From NCBI RefSeq assembly GCF_964340395.1, contig NC_135550.1:22316676-22374175 (forward strand): DNA of 57,500 nt, in the 5' to 3' direction. Under the pieces are notes generated by a model, which was given only the letters and a program-made list of their open reading frames with translations, did not search any database and was not told the DNA's origin. This DNA is from Glandiceps talaboti. Lineage: Eukaryota; Hemichordata; Enteropneusta; Spengelidae. The translations under genes and the position numbers were made by a program. This document shows positions 10,691 through 23,551 of the stretch, one piece after another (positions within the stretch are counted from its first letter, which is position 1; every line of letters starts with the position of its first letter).

Positions 10691-13600
10691 GAAAACATTA
10701 GTACTGACCATTCATTTCATCATTATCACAGCAAATTATCAGGGAGTGTTAAAATTGGGTCATGAGAAACACAACACATTGAAAATTATGTTGAGAAATA
10801 AGTTACCTTATATGCACATGTCAGCACTCGAATCAATCTGTATGGATTAAAAAAAATGTATAGTAAATAAATAACTATATACTATACATTAAAAAAACCA
10901 ACCCATACAGATTGATCTGAGTGCCTGTGCTTATATGTACGCTTATTTCAGGGGGGGGGGGGGGGGGCAATGATATCAAAGCTGCTAAGAAATATACAAT
11001 TGACAAATAATGGTGTTCCATTTCAGGGATGTGATATGATACTACTAAGAAATATACATTATGCAACCATTACAGTGTTTCATTTAATTAAGGGATATGG
11101 CTGCAAATGATAAAACTGTTATTGTGTTTGATTTCAGGGGTGTGGCTTGGTGTAGAATGGGATGATCCTAGTAGAGGTAAACATGATGGTAAACATGAAG
11201 GAGTACGATACTTCCATACAAGGTAGGTATAATGTCATCAAATTCTCTGTACATGTAATACTTGATACTATATCCTATGTAGTGTTCTCCCAAACAATCT
11301 TTGATGAGAATGCTCAGTATAACTGCTTCTGTCATCACCTTGGAAGAGAGTTGCAGTTGCATCAATATGAAATCATTTGATGTTAAGTGCTATGTAATCG
11401 AATAGGTTTAATAGTCAAGCAGTATCTTCTAAATCATTCATTTGTCATATTTTGTTATCCCCCCCCAGCCATCCAACCAGTGGATCATTCATCAGGGAAA
11501 AGAAGATTGATTGTGGTGTTACATTTCTTGATGCACTGAATGACAGATATGGTTTACCAGAAGATGAAGACATGGGTATTGAAAAGGAAGAATGGTTTGT
11601 TAAAACGTATGGGGAAAGACAAAAGGCTGTAGAAATGGTTGGAGCCAAGTCAGTTGCAGTGAAACAAAGGTAAGATGGGGGGGGGGGGGAATCTGTCTTT
11701 CTATGAGTCAGGATCTGTAGACTTTGTAGTGTGTTCAGTATGCTTTGTTGGAGCGCCCTCAAGCATTGGCCTAACCTGATTAGGACTCAACAATGTATAT
11801 TACAGTCTATAGACTCGATTACTGTGTTCATTTCATTTCTTAACCTTGTTGTTGTTTCATCTCTTATCATTTGATTTACAAAGAACATGTATTTTAATTT
11901 TTGGAGACAAAAAGATTCTGATATCACCATGATGAATCTAATGTTGTACCATATGAATTTGTAATCTACAGTAACTTCAAAAACTTACTGGATGTGGCAT
12001 TGAGAGAAATGAAGATAATATCAGCTGGTAATGAAGGAGACATAGAGAAGACAACACCAAGTATCCTTTGATATCATGCTTTTTGATCCTGTTAAAAGCA
12101 CCATAGAACTTTACGTTGTATTGGATTTTGGCACTCTGCAAATTCTTTTGTTTGATTGATTGATGCTTCCACCAATCACTGTCTAGAACATGTTGATCCA
12201 CACAGTCAATTTACATGTTTTGTAAGCATGATTGCATCATGAAAACTGTAAACTACTGGGTAGTATGCTTTAAATCATTCTCAGTGCTGAATTAGTGTCA
12301 CTGTACTAATCATTGATGGTACCATGTACATTGACTTGATGTCCATGTGTAAACAATCATGAAAGTGTATAGTCCATGTACTTGTTTGTCAACAAACTGT
12401 AAATATGTGGGATGCTGATGGGTGTGCCCTCTAATGAATGATATATTTTTTTGTTGGTCAAAATGGTAAAACTGTTTTCTTGTGAGCCACCACATAGTAA
12501 TTGATAGGGGAATTAAGACCAAATTTTGGTGCATCACAAGAAATTTATGTGTGTCTGAGAGGACACACTGATGCCGATGGTGATCATACATGTTTTTAGC
12601 AAATAGAGAGCAACATATATGATGAAATAAGTCACTGTTACTGCTACTGGACCGTTAAACATCTGATATATGGTATAATACCATGTACTGCTGGTAAATG
12701 ACAGCCTTATATACTTTGTATAATTCAGAAGTAGAGAACTGTACCACTTTGTCTATGCTATCCACTTTCATGCAGTCATCTTGATCCTTAAATCATACCA
12801 TCAGATGTTACTGAATTAGACTTGTCTAAAAACCTTCTAGGATCCTGGTCTGAGGTTGCAAAAATAGCCAAACAAATGAAATCTTTGAAATTGCTGAAAC
12901 TCAGGTAAAAAAAAAACCCAGTTCTATACGTCTGTTGTTGATATCACAAGTTCAATCCTATGTCTGTAATGTACAGTTTTGAGCTTGATGAATTTCTGTA
13001 TGGCTCAAGTATGATTTTCCAAATTTGATATTTATCTACTAACTAATCCACCAAACACCATAACCTATATGTACTGATGTATCTGTACCATTGTTTTATT
13101 TGTTGTTAACTCATTTGTTTGGTGCCAAGAATGTATACATAAATAAAAAAATAAGGAAGTACACATTTTGTGCAAGGATAACACACAAGAGTTTGTCAAC
13201 TTATTTCTACTGTCATCATACAGTAGTGGAAACATATTTTGTGGTAGTTCTGAACACAAATATAATTTACTTATAATATATCAGCCAACCCAGCCTCAGT
13301 GGAGACATAGATTCCATTATTAATGATATCAACTATTTCAACACAAACTGAATATTTACACAATAGTGTATGATATCTGCAAATTTTTCTCCACACAATT
13401 TACTAGAATGTATCGATAGTAGGAAATAGGAATGATAATGAAATTTTGTTTGACTCAATATTTGTAGTCATACCTTTGTGTTACTTTTTGTATTTTTTCT
13501 CAGTGAGAATAGATTAGAATGGCCATCTGATCCAGCCTCTTTAGCGCCAGCATTTGAAAGTGTTGCTGAACTATTCATTAATTACATGGATTTATCATGG

Positions 13601-16600
13601 AAAGAGGTGAGCTGTCAAGTTTTGTAGTAAAGCTGTAGGCAGCATTCTGTTCAATGCCATGAATACAAGTCTGATACCTCCACTATTGCTTATAAGATTT
13701 ACTTGACATGTGTCTTAGTTTCACATTGATGTTGCTTATCAAAATCAGATTTGATGTTTTACTCACATTCTTATTACAATATATATAGTTGTACGAGTTG
13801 TTACCACTTATAATATTGAGCATACAATCTTTTTTAAATGTAGCTATTCTAAATTTTCTTAATGATGTCTCACTTTTTCAGGTTTTAATAGTTGCTGACA
13901 TGTTCCCCAATGTTAAGAACCTTCATGTTTGTTTCAATAAGATATCATCAATAGAAAGGTACGTCAATTTCCTTCTATGGAAATAATAATGGCATTTCTA
14001 TTGAATATGAAATTACAAAGCATAGTAAATAATAAAGACATATGTATGCAGACAAAGACATCATGTAGTAAAGCAAAGCAATGACAGAGTAAATCAGCTG
14101 TGATGCCAAATGGTAAAGCTTTCTGTCAGTGTACAGTATTCTGACTGGTTAATCTCTAGTGGCGTCAGTAAACAGTTTCAGGTTAACTAGTCCATCTTTA
14201 TGTTGTACTTAACAACGTGTTTGTATGTAGAATCAGGTTTAGTAAATTTAGGTTTAGTAAATTTCATGACGTGAAATCATTCTAATGACATAAATGGTCT
14301 TAAACTGGCATTATTTATTCAATGTATTCAGTCAGTCATAGAGATTGAGATTGCCTATCCACATACTTCCAGTGTGTATATCAATGAATATAGTTTTCTA
14401 ATTACTTCCTGTAAATATGATATACTAATGATTTTTATGTACTTTTTGTGCACTGATTGTTACAGAACAGAAAATGTATTTCAGTCATTGGAGTTGTTGA
14501 ATTTAGAAGCCAATAACATTTCAAATTGGAATGCTGTGAAACAATTAGACTGTTTACCAAGGTAAGTTGTAGTGTCTAGATAACATTTTAGAATGTCTGT
14601 ACCAGCGATAGGGAATTCTGGTAATTTTCACAATCAAATGCATTTTTTAGCTTTCCACTGATCCCATATGTTTAATACACAGTGGTTCTGTAGGAGAACT
14701 GTGGTAAAACAATCTAGGGACTCGTAGTACATTTTATCAAGTCCTTCCCAAAAAGTATGGTATTGTGTTTGTTTACTAAACATCTGCCTCCTATCAGAAT
14801 ATACATGTAACTGTAATCCCTTTACTCCCATTTGAAAGAATTGCTAGAATTATGTTTTTACATTCACTTCTATCAAATGTACCAAATAAATAACTATAAT
14901 TATTATCATACACAGTTAGAAACACATGAAATTTTCAGTGTATATTTATACATTTGTTATTTTCATTACTATTAACAGACTAAGTACCATCATTCTAAAT
15001 AACAACTCTGTATCTAGCATCAGCTTTGATGACACCTGTTTTGGAAGTAAGACATCCCTACTCAAGAATTTGAAATCTATTTCACTGATGGATAATAAAA
15101 TCAACAGTGTAAGTACTAAAACTGTGTCTGTAAAGATACAGTATAGTAGAGTACAGTATAGTAAAGCACAGCACAGTACAGTGCAGTGCAGTGCAGTGTA
15201 GTGCTTTCAAGTACCAATCAGAACGATCCTTCCAGAACCATGAAGGCATGTGTATTATTCATCATGTATAATGGTACATGTGTTGTGATTTGCCAGTATG
15301 TGGTCATGTGGTAATTTGTGGATTGTTCAAAGCAGAATAATGTCATCATTACTCCTGTAGGAAACATACTGTTTTTGGTGACTCACAGGATTACATATAT
15401 GTTGTTGTCCTTGTAACCAATCAACATGTGTAGACTTGTAATAGGAATCCTATATACTATAAACGTAGATATTTTCATTTATAGAACATTTTGTGATTTT
15501 GCTAATTTTTACTACTTTTCACTAATTACCAGACTGGTACATTGTGTTCATGCACAAGAAGGCATGTAGGTCACTACTATAGGTTTGCATTGTTTATTTT
15601 CCAGTGAAATAATTGAAAATAAGGCTTCAGTGAAAATTTCCAGGTGTACATTATATAATATATACAATATAGAGTAACATGACTATTAAACACACTTTCA
15701 ACTACCTCGTAAATTACCAGTAGTCACTAGACTACAATTATTAAATTATTTTCAAAATCTGATAATTTTACTCCTTGCTGGTTGATTTGTATTTAGTCAT
15801 TTTATCAACACTGAAAATTTCTGCATCATAGTTGAATTGAAACTTTGTAAAATATCATAATGTTTGATTTTCTCCCCAAGTGGCAAGATATTAATGAACT
15901 TGACAAGTTACCAAGCCTTGAAGAAGTTAGGTTCAAAAGAAACCCACTCTTGAAGGATGAAAAACAGTTTATCATCAGACAACTTTTGATTGCTAAGATA
16001 GCAGGTTTAAAGGCATGCAATAGTAGTGTGGTGAGTACTAAACCTCCTGTGTGTGCTAAGGCAGACTACAAACCTGCACTGTACATTGATATGTATTCTG
16101 TACTAGCATTGGATTTTACACATACTACTCATAGGCTAGGGTGCCCCTTTATGACATTTATGACCTTTGCCCTCACATACCGTAAATTAGACTTCAAGCA
16201 GTCACAATTAGTCAAGTGTTTGTTTTCCTTTAACCCTACATTAGTAGCTATTCACTTGTAATATCACCACTATCATCTGGTCCTTTTTTCAGATATTACA
16301 GGTTATTATCAATTAGTTCTCTCTGAAAATTTTACTGTGTTGTATATAAATTGTCTCAAGTAGTATAATTGTCAGGTGTTTACAAATTCATCAGTGCATG
16401 TGATAAAGGCATTAATCTCCATGTTGTATCACTCATTCTGTTAGGTACCAGATATAGAAAGGAGGAGTGCAGAGTTAGACTACCTCAAGAAATTTGGACA
16501 AGAATGGTTGCAAAGTGGTGGTGATAGAGACCCAGCTAGAAACAGACCAAATGAAGAATTTCAGAAAAACCATCCACGATATCATAGACTTCTAGAAAGT

Positions 16601-17935
16601 AGGTTGGAGATGGGTTGAGGGGGAAGGGGGGTTGGGGGTTGGGGGTGATGATGTTGGAGAGTTAGGGATGGGAGAGAGAATGAAAGTCATGAAGACAGAT
16701 GGACAGACAGACAACAGCTCAATAATTTCAAAATCAATATATAGCAAATGTTCTAAACATTCCAAGTTTTTTTTTCATGATCATGCATATTCTTAATTTG
16801 TTTTCATGAATGGAATAATTGATAACTATATCATGTATTTGGTAGACTTTGGCAGTCAGTCAGTGAGTCAGAACATATTGTGATGCATTATTCATATGTC
16901 TTTTCCTTCCTAGTCCATGGTGCACCCGAAGATTCAGAGTTAGCAGGAACCCCCTCAACAGCCTTGAAGAATACATTGATTAATGTAAAAATAAGCTGTC
17001 CACAAAAACCTGAAATAAAAACAGTATCCAAGAAGCTTCCAGGTAATGCTATTGTGAAAGGTAGTTTGTAGACGTACCAGTGCCAGACTTCAAGAACCAA
17101 TTGGTCATTCTGTCTGACATACATAGTATAAAATTTATGAAGTACCACAATAGCTTTAACTGTTTAGTGAAGTTTCAACAGTAATTCTTACCCATGAGGT
17201 GACTTTGAATACTAAAACATGTGTTTTCAGCCAGTTGTATGTGATATCTAGCAGCCAGTTTATTACACACTGTGTATGTGACATCTGGCACCTTACATAC
17301 ATATGCTATAGGTTCATTAAAGTTCAGACGTGTTGTTTTCTTTGCCGACAGGTTCAATGAATGTGCAGAAAGTGAAGATATTGATTCAGAGACTATTCAA
17401 AGTGAATCAAGCAGATCAGCAGTTAACATACATCAGCAAAAAGGTAACACTACATGTTTACTGAGAAATAATTCTAAGATTAGGATGAAAATGTTGATGA
17501 GAAAAATGGATGTCTGGCGAGGCTACAGAAAAAGTTAGTCCTGAAGGAAGAATGGTCTTATATAGAACTAGAGTAATTCCAAACCATGGGATTCAAATAT
17601 TGTGGTTTAAGTACTCATTGTAGATCAGTGTTCTGTTTTTGCCATTGTAAAACCAGAGCTGCTATTTTTTCCATGACACACTGAAAGAACGCCCTCTTGA
17701 TGGTACCATAAAGAGAGGCTGTGATTACGATGACGTGTTTTTGCCAAATGTGAAATGTTCTGGTTCCAAGTAGACAGCTCTAAATGTGTATCATATGAAA
17801 CAGAACAGATTTCAAATAACATTTTGTCTTATTTGTTGACAGATGGGAGGACCCGAAGTGGAAATTGACAATGATTTTAGACAACTGTCCTTCTATTCAA
17901 TTGAAAATGAAGACACTATCATTGTGAAATTCTAA
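10096..17935 (+). CDS. TBCE: Tubulin-specific chaperone E
   Basis: Cytosolic chaperone that binds alpha-tubulin and, with TBCC, TBCD and others, releases native alpha/beta-tubulin. Exons: 10096-10183, 11138-11222, 11469-11669, 11972-12060, 12805-12904, 13504-13606, 13882-13958, 14466-14561, 14979-15108, 15881-16030, 16445-16598, 16914-17042, 17352-17443, 17843-17935. All junctions are GT/AG and in phase; the product is 528 aa, like human TBCE (about 527). An N-terminal CAP-Gly domain contains [11 protein letters not shown] and GKHDG (residues 43-47), with [10 protein letters not shown] further on. Leucine-rich repeats span about residues 155-350 ([25 protein letters not shown]), then a cap with RNPLL. 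A ubiquitin-like domain starts near residue 460 ([12 protein letters not shown]) and ends in a hydrophobic VKF. The ATG at 10096 is chosen because the CAP-Gly alignment starts there; an upstream in-frame ATG at 10018 is less likely. No breaks seen. Confidence 0.96.
10664..10690. repeat. (GATT)n microsatellite in TBCE intron 1
   Basis: About seven pure four-base units ending in GATGAAAAC. Confidence 0.9.
10810..10936. repeat. Hairpin-forming inverted repeat in TBCE intron 1
   Basis: Arms at about 10810-10865 and 10881-10936 are reverse complements with few mismatches. The core AATCAATCTGTATGG is matched by CCATACAGATTGAT, and outer parts pair GCACATG..GCACT with AGTGC..TGTGC. The loop is about 15 bases. 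It could be a small MITE or a decayed palindromic element. Confidence 0.75.
10951..10967. repeat. G17 homopolymer
   Basis: Seventeen uninterrupted G in TBCE intron 1, just after the hairpin. Confidence 0.95.
15117..15201. repeat. Degenerate ACAGT pentamer repeat after TBCE exon 9
   Basis: Alternating TACAGTATAGTA-type and CAGTG-type units starting about ten bases past the donor at 15109. Imperfect, so probably old. Confidence 0.7.
16617..16646 (+). other. G-quadruplex-prone tract next to a TBCE splice donor
   Basis: Four or more runs of five to six G separated by one to two bases, on the transcribed (mRNA-sense) strand, about 20 bases downstream of the donor at 16599. Confidence 0.7.
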
Positions 17936-19120
17936 TGCAGTCATTTTTGTACTCAAATACTGCAAGAAATACAAAGGAGCAATTCTTATTTCTTTGGAAA
18001 TTTCAGGTGCCATCTCAGTTTGAACAAGTTTCAGTTGTTTGGGAAGAAATCAATTTGAAAGCTGGATAGATAATATCAGTTTTTTACATGCATAGTTGAT
18101 ACCTAAGGTTACCACGGTGAATAGGAACTTGACCTTTCACCTTAATCAGCATAGTTGTAAGTAGTTTAGGTAAATAATACTGATATTATGGATACTAGTG
18201 CATCATTGTCCATGTCTTTCACTTCACATTTATGGTAGAATAACATTACAGTAACTGGGATGTTCAGCATAGATTTGGGATTCGTTATTTATCAGATTTG
18301 AATAAGATTAAACTACCCTGCATATTAATATGCAGTAATGACCTGAAGTAATTTATTAGCAAACTTGTGACACACTTGTGTTTATTTAGATTTCCAATTT
18401 TTATAAATCTTTTGTCAGACTTCTTATTTTTATGTGTGAATGTTATAGACATTGGGAATAATCATTTTGAAAGAAGCCAGACTTTGAAAAATTTGAAATT
18501 ACAAAATATGTTTTTGTTTTTATTCCCTGAAAGTACAGAAGTAGGTCATTTTGTTCCTGTTAAAAAGCACACAGGTATAAGTTCAGTTGACTCAACAAAC
18601 TTGACACATAACAAACGCAATTTGATCAGCAAAAGCAAAAGGTGCAATTAAGAGGATTTTTAAAAATGATATTCACCTAACCTCAAAGTACAGAAAGTAG
18701 AGTTACAGGTCACAATTCTAACTGCAAGTTCAGTTGATTACTAAAACAGATGCATGTGTAGCTTACGTGGCAAAGTATGTGACAGTAGATCCAGAAATGA
18801 AGTGATTGGTGGACGATGAAATGAAAATGATTATTTTGTAGTAAAAGTCTGAGGAATGGACACATGTAAAGATAATGAGATGCACAGAATATAGGATATT
18901 GGAGGAGTTAAAATGAATATTAATGATGCAAATTACACCTGCTCACAGTCACCACTACATGAAGCTCAGAGTAAAGAAATATTAAGTTTAGGATTACAAG
19001 TGTTTTATTGATAATTATTATCAACTGTATTAGAACAGTTACATAAATGAAATGTATGGTATGTTCATGATCCTGTCAAAATGCTATGTGTATAGCATGT
19101 TAATTTGTTTTTTGTATATT
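17936..19120 (+). other. 3' UTR and downstream region of TBCE
   Basis: No coding features. ATTAAA at 18307-18312 is a possible polyadenylation signal. Short open frames here show no recognisable domains. Confidence 0.45.
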
Positions 19121-19432
19121 AGGCCAAATAAAAAAAATGTGGGTTTCCAATAACCTGACTGACCCTAGTTTAAGCCTCCAACCCTGAACATTTTAAAAAG
19201 ATTTTAAACATGTATGTCCCTTTTCTTTTCTCAGTCATGTCTGTACACATTTCATCAAACTATCACAAAAGAGATATTTTGATCAACATTTTGTTTTTGG
19301 GTTGAAGTGATATTTTTCAAAAATTAAAAATTACTTTAAAAAGATAAAATAAGATAAAATAAAATCCCTGACTTACCTACCCTATTGTCTGAGGACATGT
19401 TATTGGAAACACACAATTTATTTTTTTTGCCT
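19121..19432. mobile_element. MITE-like element with about 34-base terminal inverted repeats
   Basis: The left end AGGCCAAATAAAAAAAATG and the right end, read as reverse complement (AGGCAAAAAAAATAAATTG), match with small gaps, and both continue into a perfect GTTTCCAATAAC. Total length is about 312 bases, the interior is AT-rich, and there is no coding capacity. Target duplication is unclear (TTA or TAT on either side). Confidence 0.6.
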
Positions 19433-20668
19433 TATTTGTGAAGTACTTTGAATAAAATCAGATATTTAATGAAATAATGGTTACCATACAAACTTGACTA
19501 ATTTTGTGCTCTCCTTATTACCATCACATACCAGATATTGTTATGCGTTTATCTTAAATGGTTGTTGAAGAAGCATATTTTTTATAGATTAATATGTTCC
19601 ATCTTCGTCCTATTTTCCCTCCCCATCACAAATGGTCATAAGTGCAATGTTAATCGTGGTAATGTAATAGAAACAAGTCACGAAATCTTGTGACCATAGC
19701 TATTGATTAATGCTTGCTGAAGAAGTCACAGTTTATAGTCACATTCCAAACTTTTTTTTTTCACTCAGAATACACACTTTCTTGTGTATATGATTATATT
19801 GTTCATAATGATATTGTGGAGTCGCGAAGGGTGATTTGTTAGAGTGGCTGCCACGACATCTGCAAGTAGCCCATTTGAGAATTGCAGTTGCCTGAATGTC
19901 TAAAGTCCTAGGGCAAGATTTCAAACATGATTATGCCCTGGTTAACCCAGTTGTATAATTGGGGATCTGGTAGGATAGAGGCTGATATATGGGTTTAATC
20001 CTATGCACTTCTTTAAGGCTGCAATTGATTGTATAGTCCTCAGAGAGGTGAAGTATAAGGGGGCCATTGTGCTGTTATGGGTGCATGCTAGTAGTAACAA
20101 CCAGTAAAGTACTTTGATCAGTGGGAACTTGTTACATAAAAACTTGAATTTTGTCACTATTATTACATAAGGTAAATGAGCTAAAAACCATGTTTCTCTC
20201 ACACACAAAAAAATCCCTTCTTAGCTTTTGTGTCAACCTGGAACAATCCCTATGATTAACAGTCTTGCATTGAAATTCATCTAAATTTGGGTATTGTGAT
20301 TATTTTGACAAGCTACACGTAACGTAAAAAGTAAACATGTCCAGAAACAAAATAAGGTCAACACAACATGACTTTTAACCTGTTTCAATATTACCACAAG
20401 TTGACAATTTTTCTGTAATACTTCTGTACAATGCTCAGTAACTTCAAGTTCCTCTTTCTGGTCACAGTCAGCCATTAAACTACAGATGTTTTGAACCCTT
20501 CAAATCATCGCTGAATTTTTATAATGTAACCCTAACCTATGCAAATATAATATTTAGTGTAATACCAGTTATTTCCCTATTTGAACCTCCAACCCTCAAC
20601 CCCCATACAGCAATAAAAGTATATCAATAAACTGACACAATTTGATATCATAAACATTTACAATATTT
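19433..20668. other. Intergenic between the convergent TBCE and AP4S1 genes
   Basis: No gene seen. AATAAA at 19451-19456 could serve a longer TBCE transcript. CCTCCAACCCT-type sequence at 20585-20597 resembles part of the MITE at 19121-19432 and may be a decayed relative. Confidence 0.4.
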
Positions 20669-22027
20669 TTTATTTACTTGAAATATACACAATGTAAATC
20701 ATACAAAACAAGACAAAGCCGAGACGAAACCACGGAGGACATCTGAAGAAAGCTTTGATGAGCTTTTAGTATTTTGTGGTGAAAAATGAATTTAAATGTA
20801 TGAACATAGACTAAATATTTGAACAGATGAGCTTTCATCATTTTAAAGCCCAGACTACTATACATATACGGTATTACATATAAGTCTGGTTAGAATTCTG
20901 GTATGTAATGAATGACATGTACTGTAACAGGACAATACATCCCATCATAGGCATACTATAATGACATTAATACTCCTATCCTACATACCATTGTTGTGAA
21001 ATATCACACCACAGCTGTCTGCAGTAGAAGTATCACAAGGACAAGCTTACAATACGCAATTCTTTAACATTAATTTGATAATCAAGTTGTCACACATGTC
21101 CCTGAATCGTATGACTCATGACTAAATGACAAAGCTCGGCATTACAATGTGATAGTGATGTCAGTAGTATAGTTATGTACAATGACATTCCTACAGCATG
21201 TTTTACTAGATGATGAGGACACTTACAAAACACTGCACGGAACCATATAATAATATTTATACGTAGTTATTTTGGGAAGGACTATTCATACAGACACATG
21301 CATTCTTATGGCACATGCATATAGCTGAACATCATGATACTATGTCATATAATTCATGTTTAGGTTTTCAATTGACTCAATGTTTGTAGAATATCATATG
21401 TGTATGTGTTTTTAACTCCAAAGTGTACATATAGCAAGTATGCCCACAACCAATTTCAAGAACTACAGTGAAATGACATCACAAGAAATTTGCATATCAA
21501 TGGATATACTGCTTACCACCAATGACAGGCTGCAGGGTTCAAAGCCTAAGCAGCTGATATTTAAGTGACAATATATGATTACAATATGACTTTTGTTCTT
21601 TTGTCATAAGGAAGAATAATACCTGCGGTGTACATATGTCATTATACTAATAGAATTCCACAGTCTAACAATGGATATTGAGCTATACAGAAGATATTAT
21701 TTGCAGTGTATTTCATTGTATTTTCATTGCTATCACTCATGAAGTATGGCTGTAGGCTACATACTATGTAGTATCATGAGAATAACTTATGTATGCCACA
21801 TCATCTATTGTTAGGTCATGGTGTTCCAGTATAACATATATAAAGTTAATCAGTGAAAATGACAACAATTTTACAAATTCCAATATTTTAGTTTGAAGGA
21901 TTGTACACTCCATATTCCACTTGTCTGACTCAAGTCATACAAATCTCTTCCTTTATGTCTACTCTTTAAAAAACTGGAAGTATTTTGGTTTCGGTCAACT
22001 TTGAACACTAAAATGAAACCACAACAA
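20669..22027 (-). other. Probable 3' UTR of AP4S1
   Basis: On the minus strand an AATAAA occurs at 20669-20674, which would give a 3' UTR of about 1.35 kb. No open frame with recognisable content lies in it. Assignment is by position. Confidence 0.4.
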
Positions 22028-23551
22028 TCACCTGTCTGATGCCCTGTCAATTACTTGGATTGGTGCCAGGATTCTGGCTTTATTTGTCTCTACAATGTAT
22101 CCATTGGTAACCATTTCATCTAACATCATGTGGGCTTTTTCTAGATTGCACATGATGTCCAATTCACACACTTTGTTGAAATATTTATCAAATGTCTCAA
22201 CAAGAAGATGGATGAATTCCAGGATAGCTAGTTCATTCTCTTCATGATCGATGCCGACAATGAAAAATAGAGATGCATAGCGACGGTACACTACTTTGTA
22301 GTCTTTGTAATCTATAAAAGAACACTGGAAAAGAAAGAAAAGTAATTAGAATGTGTAAGTCTTAAAGCAGGACAACACAGGAATCACTTCAAGGAGGTTA
22401 GGGATGGTCTCACAATGTCACACAAGCTCAATAAGGACATTTTTCGTGGGGGTGGGGGTGGGGGGGGTGGGGGGTGGGGGGTGGGGGTCTGGCATCATTG
22501 TGATTGCTGAACTTCATTTTCACACTTCTAACCAAATTTTGAAAACTTTCACGCCTTCAATGAGAACAGCTTCTGTATTTACTACTGAGATGTTGATAAG
22601 TTGATAAAAATGTACTCCTAATGTAACATACAGTGCTGGGTTTCTGGTAGTATTTTGATGTGTTTACCATCATCTCAGTAAACAGGTTCATAAGGTTGGA
22701 TATCCATGACTTTACATTGCACCGATCAAAGTGATGTGACCACTACATTTTGCATCATGGTTTACATCATATTTAAATGTGGGATGTCACACTTGTGAAC
22801 GTTTGTTTAGGGGAAGGGGAAGGGGGAGGCGGATTTGACCTAAAGTAAAGGAACAATGTTCACTTATTGAGCTTGTGCGACATTGTGGGATTGTCCCTTA
22901 CTGTCCTGAAGTGTCAGTAATTGGTTTCCAATAGTTCATCTATACATGTGATTAACATAATATCCCATTTTTTTGTTTCTCATTGTGATACTTGAAAAAT
23001 GATGGGTGAGTCAGTCAGTTAAAGAAAGAAAAAGGAAGTATGTGTACATAGTTGAACAGTCTTGGTGCCGAGAAATTTATGTCAATTGTAGTCAGGCAGG
23101 ATACACTGAACCATTTGACTTATCAAAGATCACAGATTTCTACAAAATTACTTACATCACCACCACTTGTGCAAATAAAAAAATACACAAAGACTCTGTT
23201 GTTTCTTGTCTTCTGATGTAGAGATTGTCTAATTTGCTAGGATAACCCATCCCATTCTCTGTCAATGATATTTGTAGTGTTGATCTAATAAGGTGAAATG
23301 TTACTAGTAAGTAATAAGAACCCTTGATGGTGGTCAGTAACTAATCATAACTAAATACCTACAGTTGATAGTAGACCAATTACAACTACAACTACAAATT
23401 GCCAGTACTGTACCTGGTTTTCAGTTCTTGCAAGTACTTTTCTGGTGATATCAGCTTCCAGTGACACTCTATCAGCAATATCCATCAATTCATAATATTT
23501 TGTCAGCCTTGCTTGTCCTTGCTTATTGACTAACAATAGAAACTTCAACAT
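22028..23551 (-). CDS. AP4S1: AP-4 complex subunit sigma-1
   Basis: Small subunit of the AP-4 adaptor, which sorts membrane cargo (ATG9A in vertebrates) at the trans-Golgi network. Two coding exons on the minus strand: 23551-23414 (46 codons from the ATG) and 22324-22028 including TGA. Both splice sites (CAG|GTACAG and TTTTCCAG|TG) are in phase 0. The product is 144 aa, the same as human AP4S1. It contains the sigma/longin-domain signature [20 protein letters not shown], then [16 protein letters not shown], and [13 protein letters not shown]. The motifs [15 protein letters not shown] and RILAP point to AP-4 rather than to AP-1, AP-2 or AP-3 sigma. An acceptor-like TTGACAG immediately before 23578 on the minus strand suggests a separate 5' UTR exon further up, toward the striatin gene. 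AP-4 is absent from insects such as Drosophila and from nematodes. Confidence 0.93.
22448..22488 (+). other. Long G-rich tract in the AP4S1 intron
   Basis: At least six runs of four or more G separated by single T on the plus strand, so the transcribed AP4S1 pre-mRNA is C-rich here. The plus strand could form a G-quadruplex (and the other an i-motif). Confidence 0.75.

Noticed and set aside
18367-18651. 94-codon frame after TBCE
   Set aside because: Lies in the 3' UTR region, AT-rich composition, no domain, no splice context.
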